Assembly: GCA_023374025.1 (NCBI GenBank)
Contig: SIJG01000011.1
Coordinates: 1,245,317-1,309,316, forward strand
From: Heterodera schachtii
Taxonomy: Eukaryota > Nematoda > Chromadorea > Rhabditida > Heteroderidae
DNA length: 64,000 nt
Direction: 5' to 3'
Both the position numbers and the translations under genes were made by a program. The notes below the pieces were generated by a model. That model saw only the letters and a program-made list of their open reading frames with translations. It was not told where the DNA came from and did no database searches. Below, one piece after another: positions 1-10,914 of the stretch (its first letter is position 1; every line of letters begins with the position of its first letter).

Positions 1-40
1 CCTCATTTCTCTTCCCCTTATTATCCTTTTCTCGGTAATC

Positions 41-608
41 CTGTACTTTATTGGTCTCTAAAAAAAGAAAAAAATAGAGGGTTTTTTGCGATTCTGAGTT
101 GTACTCGGGGGTTTTCGGGGGCGCTGATCACGAATATGACATCCATTTCGACCTATTTAGAATCCCGAATCCGAATTCGAACAAAAGGTGAAATTAATTT
201 TTCACCAAAATCCATATGTATTGGCCAAATCGATTCAAGTGCACTAAATGGCCGTGGATTTTTATTTTCTATTGTATTGCGTTCATTTGAAAAAATTTGG
301 GACAACAAATGTAAATTTTGGTGAAAAATTAATTTCTCCTTTTGTTCGAATTCGGGTCCGGGTTTCGACTTTGACCAAAACTTAAGTTAGATTCATGGTT
401 AGCGACCCCGAAAACCCCAGTGAAGACGTTTTTAACAATTTTTAAAAAGTTTATCAAAAAATGTTCGAATTCGGATTCGGGATTCTAAATAGGTCGAAAT
501 GGATGTCATATTCGTGATCAGCGCCACCGAAAACCCCCGGGTTCCACTCATCAGAATCGCAAAAAATCCTCTATTTTTTTCTTTTTTTTAGGGACCAATG
601 AAGTACAG
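41..608. repeat. Long foldback element with near-perfect arms
   Basis: The arms start CTGTACTT.ATTGGT at 41 and end with its reverse complement at 608. Bases 61-200 match the reverse complement of 470-600 almost base for base. Each arm has an A/T-rich tip, a G-rich stretch (GGGGGTTTTCGG) and a module beginning GATCACGAATATGACATCC. A second palindrome centred near 265 fills the loop. No coding potential is seen. It looks like a non-autonomous foldback transposon; boundaries are approximate because the flanks continue the palindrome. Confidence 0.7.
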
Positions 609-616
609 CCTTTTTC

Positions 617-785
617 TCTCTCTCTCTCCTATTATTTCTCTTTCCCCCCTCCCTCCCTCTCTCTCCCCATCTCTCTCTCTCCTATTTGTTTCTCTCTCTC
701 TCTCTCTCTCTCTCCTATTTATTTCTCTCTCTCTGTCATACAGTTTTTTCTCTCCTCTTTTCTCTTCTCTTTCTCTCTATTTCCT
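617..785. repeat. CT-rich microsatellite
   Basis: A polypyrimidine tract of TCTC and CTCTCT runs, interrupted by TATTT and CCCTCCC. The apparent Ser/Leu-rich open frames over it are composition artefacts. Confidence 0.85.
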
Positions 786-800
786 TCTTTTATTCCTTTT

Positions 801-1314
801 GTCTTACTCACCAAAAAAAGTCTGACCAATTGATTCTGTTTCGCTTTTTCTTCTCTTCCCTCCCTCCCATACATTTTTATTTCAACATAAAAATCAAAAC
901 ATAATTAGTGTCCATAAATGAGGGGGTTGAAACTTTTGGTAATAGTACCAATTGTATTTCCCCCCCTTTTTTTCGAAAAAATTTAAATTTTTTTTTCTCA
1001 ACATACTTATTTTAATGGATTTCAAGGTCGGCGAATTTCAACTCCTGATATCACTTTCGACCTAATTCGAACCCTGGAATGTATTCGAACAAGTCGAAAC
1101 TTTAAATTTTTCTAGTTTCGAATTTTTGGTTTAAGATCGATTTAAATGTAAGGAAACAAACTAAAAGTCACCAATGCTCCAATAAAAAACCGGTAAAAAT
1201 TTTTAGACCAAAAATGCTAAATGCGAAAAATTAGAATTTTCGACTTTTTGTTTTAAATCGGTGTCCGGGGTCAGTAATTGGATCTAAATGGATATCGGAA
1301 TAGGATTCTCCAAC
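801..1314. other. Intergenic AT-rich spacer
   Basis: No gene is seen. Around 1040-1110 and 1240-1300 there are decayed pieces of the dispersed module related to TTTCGACCTAATTCGAAC that is better preserved inside the foldback element at 41-608. Confidence 0.5.
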
Positions 1315-1322
1315 CTTGAAAG

Positions 1323-1726
1323 CAGGCCCGTAACCAGGGGGGGGGGCAAGGTGGGGCAGTTGCCCCCCCCCCCCCCTCCCGAAATGAAAAATGAAAAAAT
1401 TTTCCAGTAAATATGGGCAATTTTTTAAAGTTTTTTAACCAAATTTCTTAACAAAATGCATTAAAACAAAAAAATTTTCCCGGCGGCGCCTATCGGCACC
1501 GCCGGACCGCTATTTTACCTTAATTTTAAACCTTTAAGCCCAAAAAAATGCAAAAATGTAGTCATTTTTGGCGCGAAATCGGCTATATTTCCTATTTTTT
1601 GCTGTCAGGCGCCGACAATTTTAAATATACGATGGAGAAAAAATTTTCTGGCCCGAAGAACAAAAAAAAAAAAAAAAAAAACTCTTCGGTTGCCCCTCCC
1701 GAAATTTTTTCCTGGTTACGGGCCTG
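1323..1726. mobile_element. hAT-like non-autonomous element with 8-bp TSD
   Basis: Terminal inverted repeats CAGGCCCGTAACCAGG and CCTGGTTACGGGCCTG bound a 404-bp element. It is flanked by direct 8-bp copies of CTTGAAAG (1315-1322 and 1727-1734). The CAGG start and 8-bp duplication are typical of the hAT superfamily. The interior has G and C homopolymers, a poly-A run and the GC-rich hairpin module at 1480-1505. No transposase is encoded. Confidence 0.85.
1480..1505 (-). repeat. GC-rich hairpin module, copy a
   Basis: Arms CCGGCGG and CCGCCGG enclose a 12-base centre read on the minus strand as TGCCGATAGGCG. The same module recurs throughout the window in both orientations, here inside the element at 1323-1726. 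Confidence 0.8.
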
Positions 1727-1756
1727 CTTGAAAGCCATTAAATATTACGTATATTA

Positions 1757-2038
1757 CAGTCAGGTGCAAAAGTATTTGAATGCTCTCTCTGTGAGTTATA
1801 GTTGTAAACCAACCATCAAAAAGGTAATTCGGCAGAGAATTTTGTGCTCTTTCTGATGGGCCTAGTCAAATTTCCAGAAAATTTGTTTCTAACCCTAGGA
1901 ACAAAACACCTTTTTAATCTGCATCAAAAGTTAGATAGGCTGGATTTTTTCAGAATTTTCTCTAAACATAACAATTGAGTTTTGTCGATTAAACATGGGA
2001 AAACCGAAAATTTGTTCCAATACTTTTACATTTGACTG
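1757..2038. mobile_element. Tc1/mariner-like MITE (TA target site)
   Basis: The element begins CAGTCAGGTGCAAAAGTATT and ends AATACTTTTACATTTGACTG, with TA on both outer sides (1755-1756, 2039-2040). A 282-bp non-coding element with CAGT ends and TA duplication fits a Tc1/mariner-derived miniature element. Confidence 0.75.
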
Positions 2039-2184
2039 TAAAATGTAAAAAATAAAGAATGAATTGTCATTTATTTGTTTTATTTATTTATTTTGTTTTT
2101 TTCTCATTTGTTCAACAGAAATATATTTTTATGTAAAGAAAATTTCAAATCTTAGCTTATTTTAGAGATTTACCAAACTCAAAA

Positions 2185-4926
2185 ATGTCAATTTCGATCA
2201 ATTCAATAAATTGTGTGGATGATTTAACACCAGCAGCAGAAAATGGGGGTAAAAAAAGATGAGAAAAGGGAGGAAATGGGAAAAATATAAAATCCAAATT
2301 TAATTTAACATATTTTAGAAGTGAATGGCGATGCAATTAATTTGGATAATTATGGACAATTTGACGGAAAAAACAGTGAATCGATCACTGATCAGCAACA
2401 GCTTAAGGTGGGCAAAAGACAGAAACAATTGGGAGAAATATTTGAATTATACAAAAGTGATTTAATTTGTTAATTTAAATTAGGAATTGCGTGAAAAGTT
2501 TGCCAAAATGGAAATGGAATTGAAAATGGCCAAATTGGAACTCGAAAATGTAAGTTTTGCAATAAAATTGGAATAAAAAATTAAAATTTAGAAGGAACAA
2601 AAGTTAAAGCTCCACGGAAATGATTGGTAGAACAGAAGGCATTGAAGGAAAAATTGGCAAAAATTGAACAGAAAAACGGTAAAATAATAATTAAAGGAAT
2701 TAATTAATAAATTATTTTGTGGAATTATTTATTGGAATATTCGATAAATTAATGAATTTAAATTTACAGATGCCAAATGTTTGACTGCTCATCATTGTGG
2801 AAATGAGAGAGGTAAAAAGTTACTAATTACTTTTTCTTATTTTATTAATTCACATTTTTTCTTCAAAAATTGGTGTAATATTATTTTTATTTTCAGCAAT
2901 TTTCCAAATCTGAGTACATCGGAGGAAATGAGTGTTTTGATCGCTAGAATTGCTGAAGCTGAATCGAGCTAACACAGTTGAACCATCAATCGCAAGTTCT
3001 GCTGATTTGTTTGGACAAGACGGAAACGGTAGGAAATTGAGGGATACAGTATCAAAATTATACGGTCACTAAGGGAAGAGGAAAGCTGGGACGGTCCCAG
3101 GGGGTGGGTACATACCCCCCAGATCTATCCTCTCGCCAAAATTTTCCAAAAATTTTCATTAATTTTTAAAAATCGACATTTTTAGATGAAAATCTCTTAA
3201 AAATGTCTCAAATCGCAAAATTCGTCATTTTTTGGACAAATTCGTTAACAATCATAAAAAATGCAAAATTTCCCAGCGGCGCCTATCGGCACTAGAGACC
3301 GGACAACTCGGGTCGGAGGGATCCCGATCAATCCCGAACATTTTGGAAAAACGATCGGGACGGATCCCGATTCGGGACCCCGATGAATTTAAAAATCGCT
3401 CGGGATGGATCTCGAGGTCGGGATCCCGAATTTAATCCCGCGGGGTCCCCAAGAAATCCCGCGGGATCCCGAAGAAATCCCGCGGGATCCCGATCCCGTC
3501 CGGTCTCTAATCGGCACCACCGGACCCGCTTGTTCCTCAACATAGTTTTTTGGAAAACCACCGTTATAAGTATTAATAATTATATTTTAAGCTGCTGAGG
3601 AACGATTCTCACAATTGCAAAATGATCAGAAGAAAATTTTTGAAAAAATCAATGAATTGGAAAAGCAAGCAAAAAGAACAGACAAAAGGCAGGAATGATT
3701 AAAATAAAATAAAATTTGACAATTTTAAATATTTTTAAGCTAATGCGGATCAATCGGAGCAATTGTCAAAAATTTTGGAAAAAATCAGTGAAATGGAAAA
3801 GCAGCAAAAACAGCAGCACGAAGAAATCACGACCAAAGGTGAATGAATTTTAAGCGAAGAATAAAATATTAAACTATCAAAAAGTTATTTTGTAGAATAA
3901 TTATTATAAGAGTTAATTTTATTTAAATTAAATTTTCCAAATAATTTAAAATTTAATTTAGCAATTTTGGACCAATTCTCAAAATTGCAAAATGATCAAA
4001 AGATTCTTATGGAAAAAGTCAGTGAATTGGAGAAAGAACAAAAGCAGAAGCAAAGAAAGGTGAATTAATTTAATTTGTAAGGATAAAAAATATTTATTTA
4101 AACAATTTCTATTTAAAATAATTTTAATGAATATTTTAGGCATTTTTAAATTTCCAACAGAATTATTGGGATGCCAATTTTTGTCATGATAAACTCGAAA
4201 TTATTGGCAAGAAAAGTTTGACTGTCCATCATAAGGGAAATACTTCTGGTATTTTACCATAATTTACTTTGTTATAATTTTTTTCCTCAAAGGTTGGGGT
4301 TGCGTCTTTGCTAAACATCCGATTTTGCTGAACAATAATTCGTCCGACATTTTTTATTACGAAATTTTAGTCAAAAATAAGAAAAGGTAAACGATTTTTG
4401 TTTTAGAATGTCAAATTTAAAAAATTGAATTATTATTGTTAATTACTATTAATTTTTCATTTGCAGTTGGTTCATTAGCCTTGGATTCGCCGTCAAACAG
4501 CAGCACCAATTGGAGGGAACAATTCATAGCAACAAGGGCACTTATGCTTATGAAAGTAATGGCGAGATTTACATAAACGGAGAAAGAAAAGGAAGAAATG
4601 ACAAATATTCATACGGTAGTGGGGATACCGTAGGAATTGGCGTCAATTCGGCTACTCAACAGATCATTTTCACCAAAAATGGACTTCGTTTGGGTGGGTA
4701 AATAATATATAATTAAACAAAGCTTAAATTATAATTTTTATTTAATTGATTTATATGTTTGAATTGTCGAAAATCCCTTAACTTTTTCACAGATTTCTTT
4801 GATTTTCTCGTTGATCCATCTTTTTCTGATGATTCTTTTCATCCCTTCGTTTTTTTGTTGCTTTCTGATGACAAAATTGAGGCGAACTTTGGGCCCATTT
4901 TCAAATTCGATTTGACAACTCTCTGA
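2185..4926 (+). pseudogene. SPRY-domain gene copy 1, coiled-coil part damaged, SPRY part intact
   Basis: Exons parallel the intact gene at 10915-13190: start exon 2185, then exons at 2319-2407, 2484-2549, 2592 onward, two or more coiled-coil exons (about 3591-3688, 3741-3839, 3961-4060), then SPRY exons from 4141 to the stop at 4924-4926. The SPRY half is open and reads as a normal domain (NYWDAN, SVFAKHP-like, DIFYYE, TYAYES, GDTVGIGVN, FTKNGLRL, IEANFGP). The amino half is broken. There is a frameshift with a stop near 2628, a one-base insertion near 2953 giving an early stop, and an extra base near 3670. Either this is a pseudogene, or only a short product starting within the coiled-coil exons is made. 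The intron at 3070-3590 carries transposon insertions. SPRY domains are protein-binding modules; cyst nematodes use expanded families of them as effectors (established knowledge). No signal peptide is visible here. Confidence 0.75.
3293..3509. mobile_element. hAT-like element made of GGGATCCCGA repeats, 8-bp TSD
   Basis: Ends TAGAGACCGGAC and GTCCGGTCTCTA form a perfect 12-bp inverted repeat. Direct copies of ATCGGCAC flank it (3285-3292, 3510-3517). The 217-bp interior is almost entirely GGGATCCCGA-type repeats, which give spurious open frames on both strands. It is inserted inside a copy of the GC-rich hairpin module, splitting it. Confidence 0.85.
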
Positions 4927-5161
4927 GGAAGAAATATTCACTTATGCTGATCAATTTGTTCTTTTAAATCTTTTTATTCAATTGTTCATTTGGTTTTTTT
5001 GAATTTTTGAATTTTTCAAAATAAAACAACTAAAATTGAAATATTGTTATTCATTCGTAAAAAAAATTTCATTCTTTTTATTTTTACTAAGTTGGACAAT
5101 TGCTAGAGCAGAATCAACTCCCTTGGTACATCTTTTTATAATTTGAGGCACAATTTCGATC

Positions 5162-5728
5162 GGTAACATGTGATTTCGTCAGCAGTGATTTCGTCAGTGA
5201 TAATAATCATTTTTTACGAAAAAACATTTATTTTCCATAAATTAAAATTCGTTTCATATTAAAATTCAAAATAAAATTATTTGCTTGATTGTCATTCGAT
5301 ATATGGGCCGGTCATTTACATACCATAAAATGTTTTGTATTTGTGCCTCGTTTTTGCTACTTTTATAATCCTGTAGGTTTATTTCTAGATGGTCGCTACA
5401 TAATCTCGGAATTTCGCTTTTAAATTTCCTACCAGCAGGTGTGGAGCGCGACCGCGGCAATTTGAATCCGCAATGCGCGACCGCGTGAGCTTTCTGTCTT
5501 CGCTCCAGATGATTTTTGCGTAGCCCAGCTGACGGAAAGTGGGCACGTGAAAAGCGCAAATCAAAAAGGATCGACAGGGCAATAATTTGAGAAAGCTTAT
5601 AGAAGACTGCGAATTGTGACTCGTTTAAATATTTACGAGCCTGTACTTATGACTCAAATTTTTGAATTTTTTAGCTAGGTGTACGCTTTTTTAATAATTA
5701 ATTTTCACTGACGAAATCACCGGGAACC
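5162..5728. mobile_element. hAT-like foldback element with GATTTCGTCAG iterons
   Basis: Starts GGTAACATGTGATTTCGTCA and ends TGACGAAATCACCGGGAACC. TTTCGATC is duplicated on both sides (5154-5161, 5730-5737; the match can be extended to 9 bases). GTGATTTCGTCAG occurs twice at the left end. A GC-rich stretch at 5430-5540 has no recognisable coding content. It lies just downstream of SPRY copy 1. Confidence 0.75.
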
Positions 5729-5737
5729 ATTTCGATC

Positions 5738-6990
5738 AGAATAAAACTTTGTATGATATTCTTTTTGAATTTTTAGGGTTCATTTTTGAAATGATTTATG
5801 AATGGGTTTGCACTTTTTTTCCTTCTCCTCTTCGCTGGCCTCCCCCGCCCCTTTTTATGTATGTTAATAATATTACAAATTACCAAGAATAAGTCAGATG
5901 AAATCGAAACATGGTTAGCCTTTAAAAAAAAGAAAAAAATTCATTTTATAAAAAATAATCTTACAAGAAATCGTCTCGAAAAATAATCTAAAAAAGCCAG
6001 TTACGGATCAAAATTACGGAATACTCGGAATACTCCCAAAAATCCGTAACCCGTAACCATAACTCCAAAAAGGCCGTCATTTCCGTAATCCGTAATTACG
6101 TCCATCCCTGATCAGAATTGACAACGTGGGTCCTTGGAATTTAACGGGATTCCCGACCAAATGCTCAAAATTGCGCAATTTATTTTAAATATTATCACAC
6201 CTTGGTTCCCAATCAGGGACGGGCGAAACTTCGGCTTCGAAAAACTTCGAAAACCGGGTTTTTTGACCTTCGAACTTCGCGCTTCGGGTAATTTACCCGA
6301 AATTTCAGGAATAATACACCACTAAAGATCGAGTTTCCAATGTAAAAAAGACATCCCTAATGACTGGCTTTTAAAATTAAATTAATATTTATTTATTAAT
6401 TTTTTTCTTTTAATTTTTTTAAATTAAAATTTTGTCAATTTGAATAAATGTTAAAAAATCGCACGGAAATCTTCAAAATTTTTTACTTGTAATTAGTTTA
6501 ATGTTTTAATTTTTGACCCAAAAAGACACAAAATTGGTAGTTTTTTGCAGGCCAAATTGCAAAAAACAAAAAAAAATTCCCGGCGACGCCTACCGGCACC
6601 CAGAAATTCCATTTCATTTTTAAATTGAGTCAAAAACCGTGAATTCTCAAAGAATTTATAAAATTTTAAGTTTCTAAATACATTTTGATCAAAAAAGTTA
6701 AATATGTCGATATTTAAATGAAATTTTTAATTTCAAATTCGGCCAATGGCTGGGGAAATGTATTTTGCTGTTGTTAACGCTTTCTTAAATCCGTCACCAC
6801 GCTGCCAATTATTTCACATGAGATAAAAATTAAAAAATTTAGCAATTTTTCAATATTCAAATATTACTTAAATATCTTTAATAAGCAAATAATGAATATT
6901 TTTTATCGTTCGTTAATGTTTATATTTTCTGTTGTCACAATAATAGCGTTTTTCTCATTTTGTTTTACTTTTACCATATATCATAACTAT
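5738..6990. other. Intergenic, repeat fragments only
   Basis: No gene is seen. It contains a TTACGGA-rich repeat at 5998-6110 ending near CCATCCCTGATC, an end fragment of another family at 6211-6300 (CTTCGAAA and CTTCGAAC repeats), and a weak copy of the GC-rich hairpin module at 6580-6600. The rest is AT-rich. Confidence 0.5.
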
Positions 6991-6995
6991 GACTC

Positions 6996-7478
6996 CCGGT
7001 AAATTGGACACCGGAAAATTGGACACCAGAAAATTGGACACCGAAAATTGGACACTAGAATATTGGACACCAATGGAAAATTAGACACCGGAAAATTGGA
7101 CACTATTGGATAAAAAATAAATAAGTTAAAAATAAATAAAACAAAAATTTTAATTGAAATAAATAATGTTATTATTATTGTAGCATCAGCAGCACAAAGC
7201 CATCATACCTTCATAACGAAAAAAAGTTTTCATTTTGATGGGGTTCCTATTTTTGCGCATTTTTTGGCACATCGAACAATCATCGCCTAATTTCGTACAC
7301 TTTTTTGCCACATTTAATCAATCATTGTGCATATTGAATGTTTAAATTCTTGGATTTATATTTTAAAAGAGGAATTTGGTGTCCAGTTTTCCAGTGTCCA
7401 ATTTTCCTTTGGTGTCCAAAATTCCGACGATGACCAATTTTCCGCTTGGTTTCCAATTTTCTGGAGTCCAATTTACCG
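6996..7478. repeat. Element with inverted arrays of AAATTGGACACC
   Basis: Bases 6996-7105 hold five or more units of AAATTGGACACCGG type. Bases 7377-7478 hold the same unit in reverse (GGTGTCCAATTTTCC). The extreme ends CCGGTAAATTGGAC and GTCCAATTTACCGG are inverted repeats. No clean target duplication was found. Confidence 0.7.
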
Positions 7479-7910
7479 GTCCCCCATAGCTATAACTAGA
7501 GTGCCACGGGACCGGGAATTTTTGCCAAAACCGGGACCGGGACTTGCCGGGACCTGAGAAGCCGGGACCGGGACCGGGACCTCGATTTTTTTTCGGGACC
7601 GGGAACCGGGACCAACCGGGACTTTTTAAAAATTCAAAAAAATTCAAAAAATTTTAAAAATTCAAATTTTAATTATTTCAATTAAAAATTATACAAAATT
7701 AAATTTTTATTTTGTTTTTTATTTAATAAAATCCAAAAGTTAAAGCATAATTAAATTAATGAAAAATTTCAAAATAAATTTATTTAAATTATTTTTTTAA
7801 AATAATCATTTTTGGACTAAATGATCGAATATATTAGAAATTTATATTACTTTTCTGATCATTTTTTTTGGTGCGCTTTTTCCAAAAAAGTTTTGTGGAG
7901 AAAGGGGAGA

Positions 7911-7936
7911 CCGGCGGTGCCGATAGGCGCCGCCGG
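7911..7936 (+). repeat. GC-rich hairpin module, copy b
   Basis: Arms CCGGCGG and CCGCCGG around TGCCGATAGGCG. The upstream context GTGCGCTTTTTCCAAAAAAG and the downstream AAATTTGAAAAT-like context match the copies at 16658 and 30811. Confidence 0.85.
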
Positions 7937-8148
7937 GGAAAATTTTGAAAATTTAAGTGCAATTTGTTAACAGATTATCAACAAAAAGGCAAGTTTTTTG
8001 GATTTATTAGGCTCAATTTAACGTATTTTCATTTAAAAAAATAACAAATATATATAAATAAAAAAAATATATGAGAAATCATATTTTGTCGATAGGAAAA
8101 CCATGAGTATACAAAAAGAAAATTCAAAATATTTTAATTTCCGTAGAG

Positions 8149-8217
8149 GGATTGAACCAGGGAAAAGAAGAAGACAAAAGTCAAGGGGACTAGCCACTAG
8201 GCCATTTGCACAATTGT
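8149..8217 (-). repeat. tRNA-like sequence (SINE or decayed tRNA)
   Basis: On the minus strand it has a good A box (TGGCCTAGTGGCTAG) and B box (CTGGTTCAATCCC) spaced as in a tRNA. The acceptor stems do not pair, so a functional tRNA is unlikely. It lies inside the transposon at 7497-8473. Confidence 0.55.
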
Positions 8218-8739
8218 TACGAGACTCTTAAAGAATATTTTTAATCATTTTTTTTAATATTTTTTACTTTGACTCCAATTTTCATCACTAATTTTTCACT
8301 CAGACCCCCATTCTTACCAGTGCATGTTTTTCCCGGTTCCCGGTTGCCCTACCGGGACCGGGACCGGGACCTGAGCTTTTCAAAATCCGGGACCGGGAAC
8401 CGGGACCGGGACCTCGGATGACCGGGAATTCCCGGCCCGGTCCCGGTCCCGGTCCCGGTCCCGTGGCACTCTAGCTATAACAAACAAAAATGTCAACTAT
8501 ATTCAAAACATGAAACTTGTAGATTCTTTATTTAACCTTTTTCAATGTCATTATTATTTTTACATGTTTAGAAAAGATATGTCTAAAAATCTAGATAAAT
8601 AACAGGCATTCAACAACAACAAAAAAAATAATAATTTTTATTGATTTGATTTTTAAAGTTTTATTAATTCGTCATTGGATTTCGAATGCTTATTCAAATT
8701 AATTTGATTTTCATGCATAATAAATACCCTTGATTTTCC

Positions 8740-8778
8740 CAATTTTACACATATTAATCTGAGCACATCGGAGGAAAA
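8740..8778 (+). pseudogene. Fragment of a SPRY-family coiled-coil exon
   Basis: AATCTGAGCACATCGGAGGA matches the LSTSEE exon seen at 2910 and 19150. It is cut off where the repeat starting at 8777 begins. Confidence 0.6.
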
Positions 8779-9415
8779 GTTTTACCTATGGACGCTAAAA
8801 AAGGGGAAAAAAGCGTACCAGGTGTTTTCGACAGTGATTGATTTCGACAGTACTTTTTAAATGATGTTCTACATTATTTACCGTACACATGAATTACTAT
8901 TAATATACAATTTGCATATACAAAATTTATAATTGAAGTAAGTAATAAAAATAAGACTTGTATGAGATTTTTGCCAAAAATTCATCGCTTTCAAATATCT
9001 CATGCTGGAATGCAGTCAAAAATACAATAAATTTCTTAGATAAGATTCTCGAATCATGTGGGAAAATCTGCTAACTAATGTCTGGTTTGAGTGCCAAAAT
9101 TCAAATCTGAAGGCTCTAAAGCAAGAATTCGAAAATCTCGAACCCCTCTACAATGTATAAGAGTCATGTTTTTATCATTTTAATTCATGCCCTATAAAAT
9201 AAATTTAAAAATAAGCTTTACTGTCGAAATCAATCACTATCGAAACCAACACTGTCAAGATCACCACTGTCGAAAACTAAGCACCAAAAAAAAATCGTTG
9301 GCGCAAAAACAAAACGCTAATTACATTATGCCTAATTTTTTCTCTATTAGTATGCAAACATTTTGTTAACAATAAAATATTTTTTGCTGCTTTTTTCCTT
9401 TTTAGCGTCCATGTA
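8777..9415. repeat. Dispersed repeat A with GGACGCTAAAAA inverted ends
   Basis: ATGGACGCTAAAAAAGG near 8788 is mirrored by CCTTTTTAGCGTCCAT near 9396-9412. The subterminal motif TGTCGAAA/TTTCGACA is repeated at both ends. Bases 8777-9200 are duplicated at 9911-10840. No coding content. Confidence 0.7.
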
Positions 9416-9700
9416 CCGATTTGACATCGATTTTACATTTATTTCACTTTTTTCTTTTCTCTCTCCCATACCAAAACATACATAGAAACTCGAAAAAAAT
9501 AATTTAAAATGTTACCTAACCAAATAAGTGTTTCAACAAATTAAGAAGAATGTTGATTGTTTTGCTCCTCCGCTTTTTGTGTCATCATGTTGCCGAAAAT
9601 TAAAAATTTAAAACAAAAGAAGGAATAAATGTTCATGGAGTTATTTTTACATACTTTTTGACGTTAGTTTTTGGTAATTGGTCCACGGAAAAATATGTAT

Positions 9701-9870
9701 TACGGACGACTGGGGTCGGAGGGATCCCGAGTCGGGATCCCGACTGAATCCAGATCCCGATCAATCCCGAACAAAAATCGTTCTGGACGAATCCCGAAGT
9801 CGGGATCCCGAATTTAATCCCGCGGGATCCCGAAGAAATCCCGCGGGATCCCGATCCCGTCCGGTCTCTA
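9701..9870. mobile_element. Second copy of the GGGATCCCGA-repeat element
   Basis: GGTCGGAGGGATCCCGA and the end CCGATCCCGTCCGGTCTCTA match the element at 3293-3509. The left end is altered, so the 12-bp inverted repeat is no longer perfect. Flanks show only an approximate ATGTAT duplication. Confidence 0.65.
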
Positions 9871-9910
9871 ATGTATGTGTGTAGAAATAAAAACCAAAAA
9901 AAAAATAATT

Positions 9911-10840
9911 AAGTTTTACCTATGGACGCTAAAAAAGGGGAAAAAAGCGTACCAGGTGTTTTCGATAGTGATTGATTTCGACAGTACTTTTTAAATGATG
10001 TTCTACATGATTTACCGTACACATGAATTACTATAATATACAATTTGCATATACAAAATTTATAATTGAAGTAAGTAATAAAAAATAAGACTTGTATGAG
10101 ATTTTTGCAAAAAATTCATGCTTTCAAATATCTCCTGCTGGAATGCAGTCAAAAATACAATAAATTTCTTAGATAAGATTCTCGAATCATGTGGAAAAAT
10201 CTGCTAACGGCGCCCGGAAAATGCGTCAGTGGAAAAAGAGTCAGTAGAAAATGCGTCAGTGAACATTTTATTGTTATAAAAAACCAAGTTCCTTAGGTTT
10301 TAGGAATCACTGATCACGAATCCGGTATCCATTTCGGTCAAATTCCGAATCCCGAACAGAGTTCGAACAAAAATTTGAATGTCCAAATTTTTAATTTAGT
10401 ATTTTTGGTTCAAAAACGGCATATATGCTCTCTTATTGAAGGATTGATGGATTTCAGTTTATTTACGTATATTCAAACCGATTTGGAAAAAAACCCAAAT
10501 TTCGAAAATTTTGACTTTCGACTTTTTGTTCGGATTCGGGTTCCGGGTTCGAAATTCAGAAGGATATTTTTATAGAATTATACTTTTATATTACAATAAG
10601 AATAATACATAACTTAATATTGAATATTTGTATCACTGACGCATTTTCTACTGACGCATTTTCCACTGACGGATTTTCCGGTCACGCTGCTAACTAATGC
10701 CGGGTTTGAGTGCTTCAAATCTGAAGGCTCTAAAGCAAGAATTCGAAAATCTCGAACCCCTCTACAAAGTATAAGAGTCATGTTTTTATCATTTTAATTG
10801 TCAAAATTCAACGAGACCTATGCCCTATAAAATAAATTTA
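9911..10840. repeat. Dispersed repeat A, second copy, interrupted at 10209-10686
   Basis: Nearly identical to 8777-9200 over its whole length once the insertion at 10209-10686 is removed. It lies directly upstream of the intact SPRY gene and may contribute to its 5' flank. Confidence 0.8.
10209..10686. mobile_element. hAT-like element with AAAATGCGTCAGTG iterons, empty site available
   Basis: Ends GGCGCCCGGAAAATGCGTCA and TGACGGATTTTCCGGTCACG are imperfect inverted repeats. CTGCTAAC is duplicated at 10201-10208 and 10687-10694. The motif GCGTCAGT is repeated about three times near each end. The interior carries the GATCACGAAT..CCATTTCGG module. The same locus without the insertion exists at about 9070, giving a direct empty site. 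Confidence 0.9.
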
Positions 10841-10890
10841 TTGTCCAATGGAAAAATATGTTTTTGTAAAGAAAATTTAAAATTTATGCT

Positions 10891-10899
10891 TCTTTTCAG
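10891..10899 (+). promoter_or_regulatory. 3' splice site before the SPRY start, probable trans-splice acceptor
   Basis: TCTTTTCAG lies 15 bases before the ATG at 10915 with no upstream exon that can be supported. Copy 1 has the same arrangement (TTTTAG before 2185). In nematodes this usually marks spliced-leader addition. A cis-spliced upstream exon is the alternative. Confidence 0.45.
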
Positions 10900-10914
10900 A
10901 GATCAAACTTAAAA

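Larger units (their letters stand above)
7497..8473. mobile_element. Large hAT-like composite element, 977 bp, 8-bp TSD
   Basis: Ends TAGAGTGCCACGGGACCGGG and its complement CGGTCCCGTGGCACTCTA are inverted. GCTATAAC is duplicated at 7489-7496 and 8474-8481. Next to both ends lie arrays of GGGACC units in opposite orientation. The interior carries the GC-rich hairpin module (7911-7936) and a tRNA-like sequence on the minus strand (8149-8217). No transposase open frame is present. Confidence 0.85.

Noticed and set aside
598..904. Ser/Leu-rich open frames
   Set aside because: They lie on a CT microsatellite and have no splice or start context.
3328..3598. Open frames on both strands rich in Asp-Pro-Ala-Gly
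   Set aside because: They are translations of the GGGATCCCGA repeat inside a transposon.
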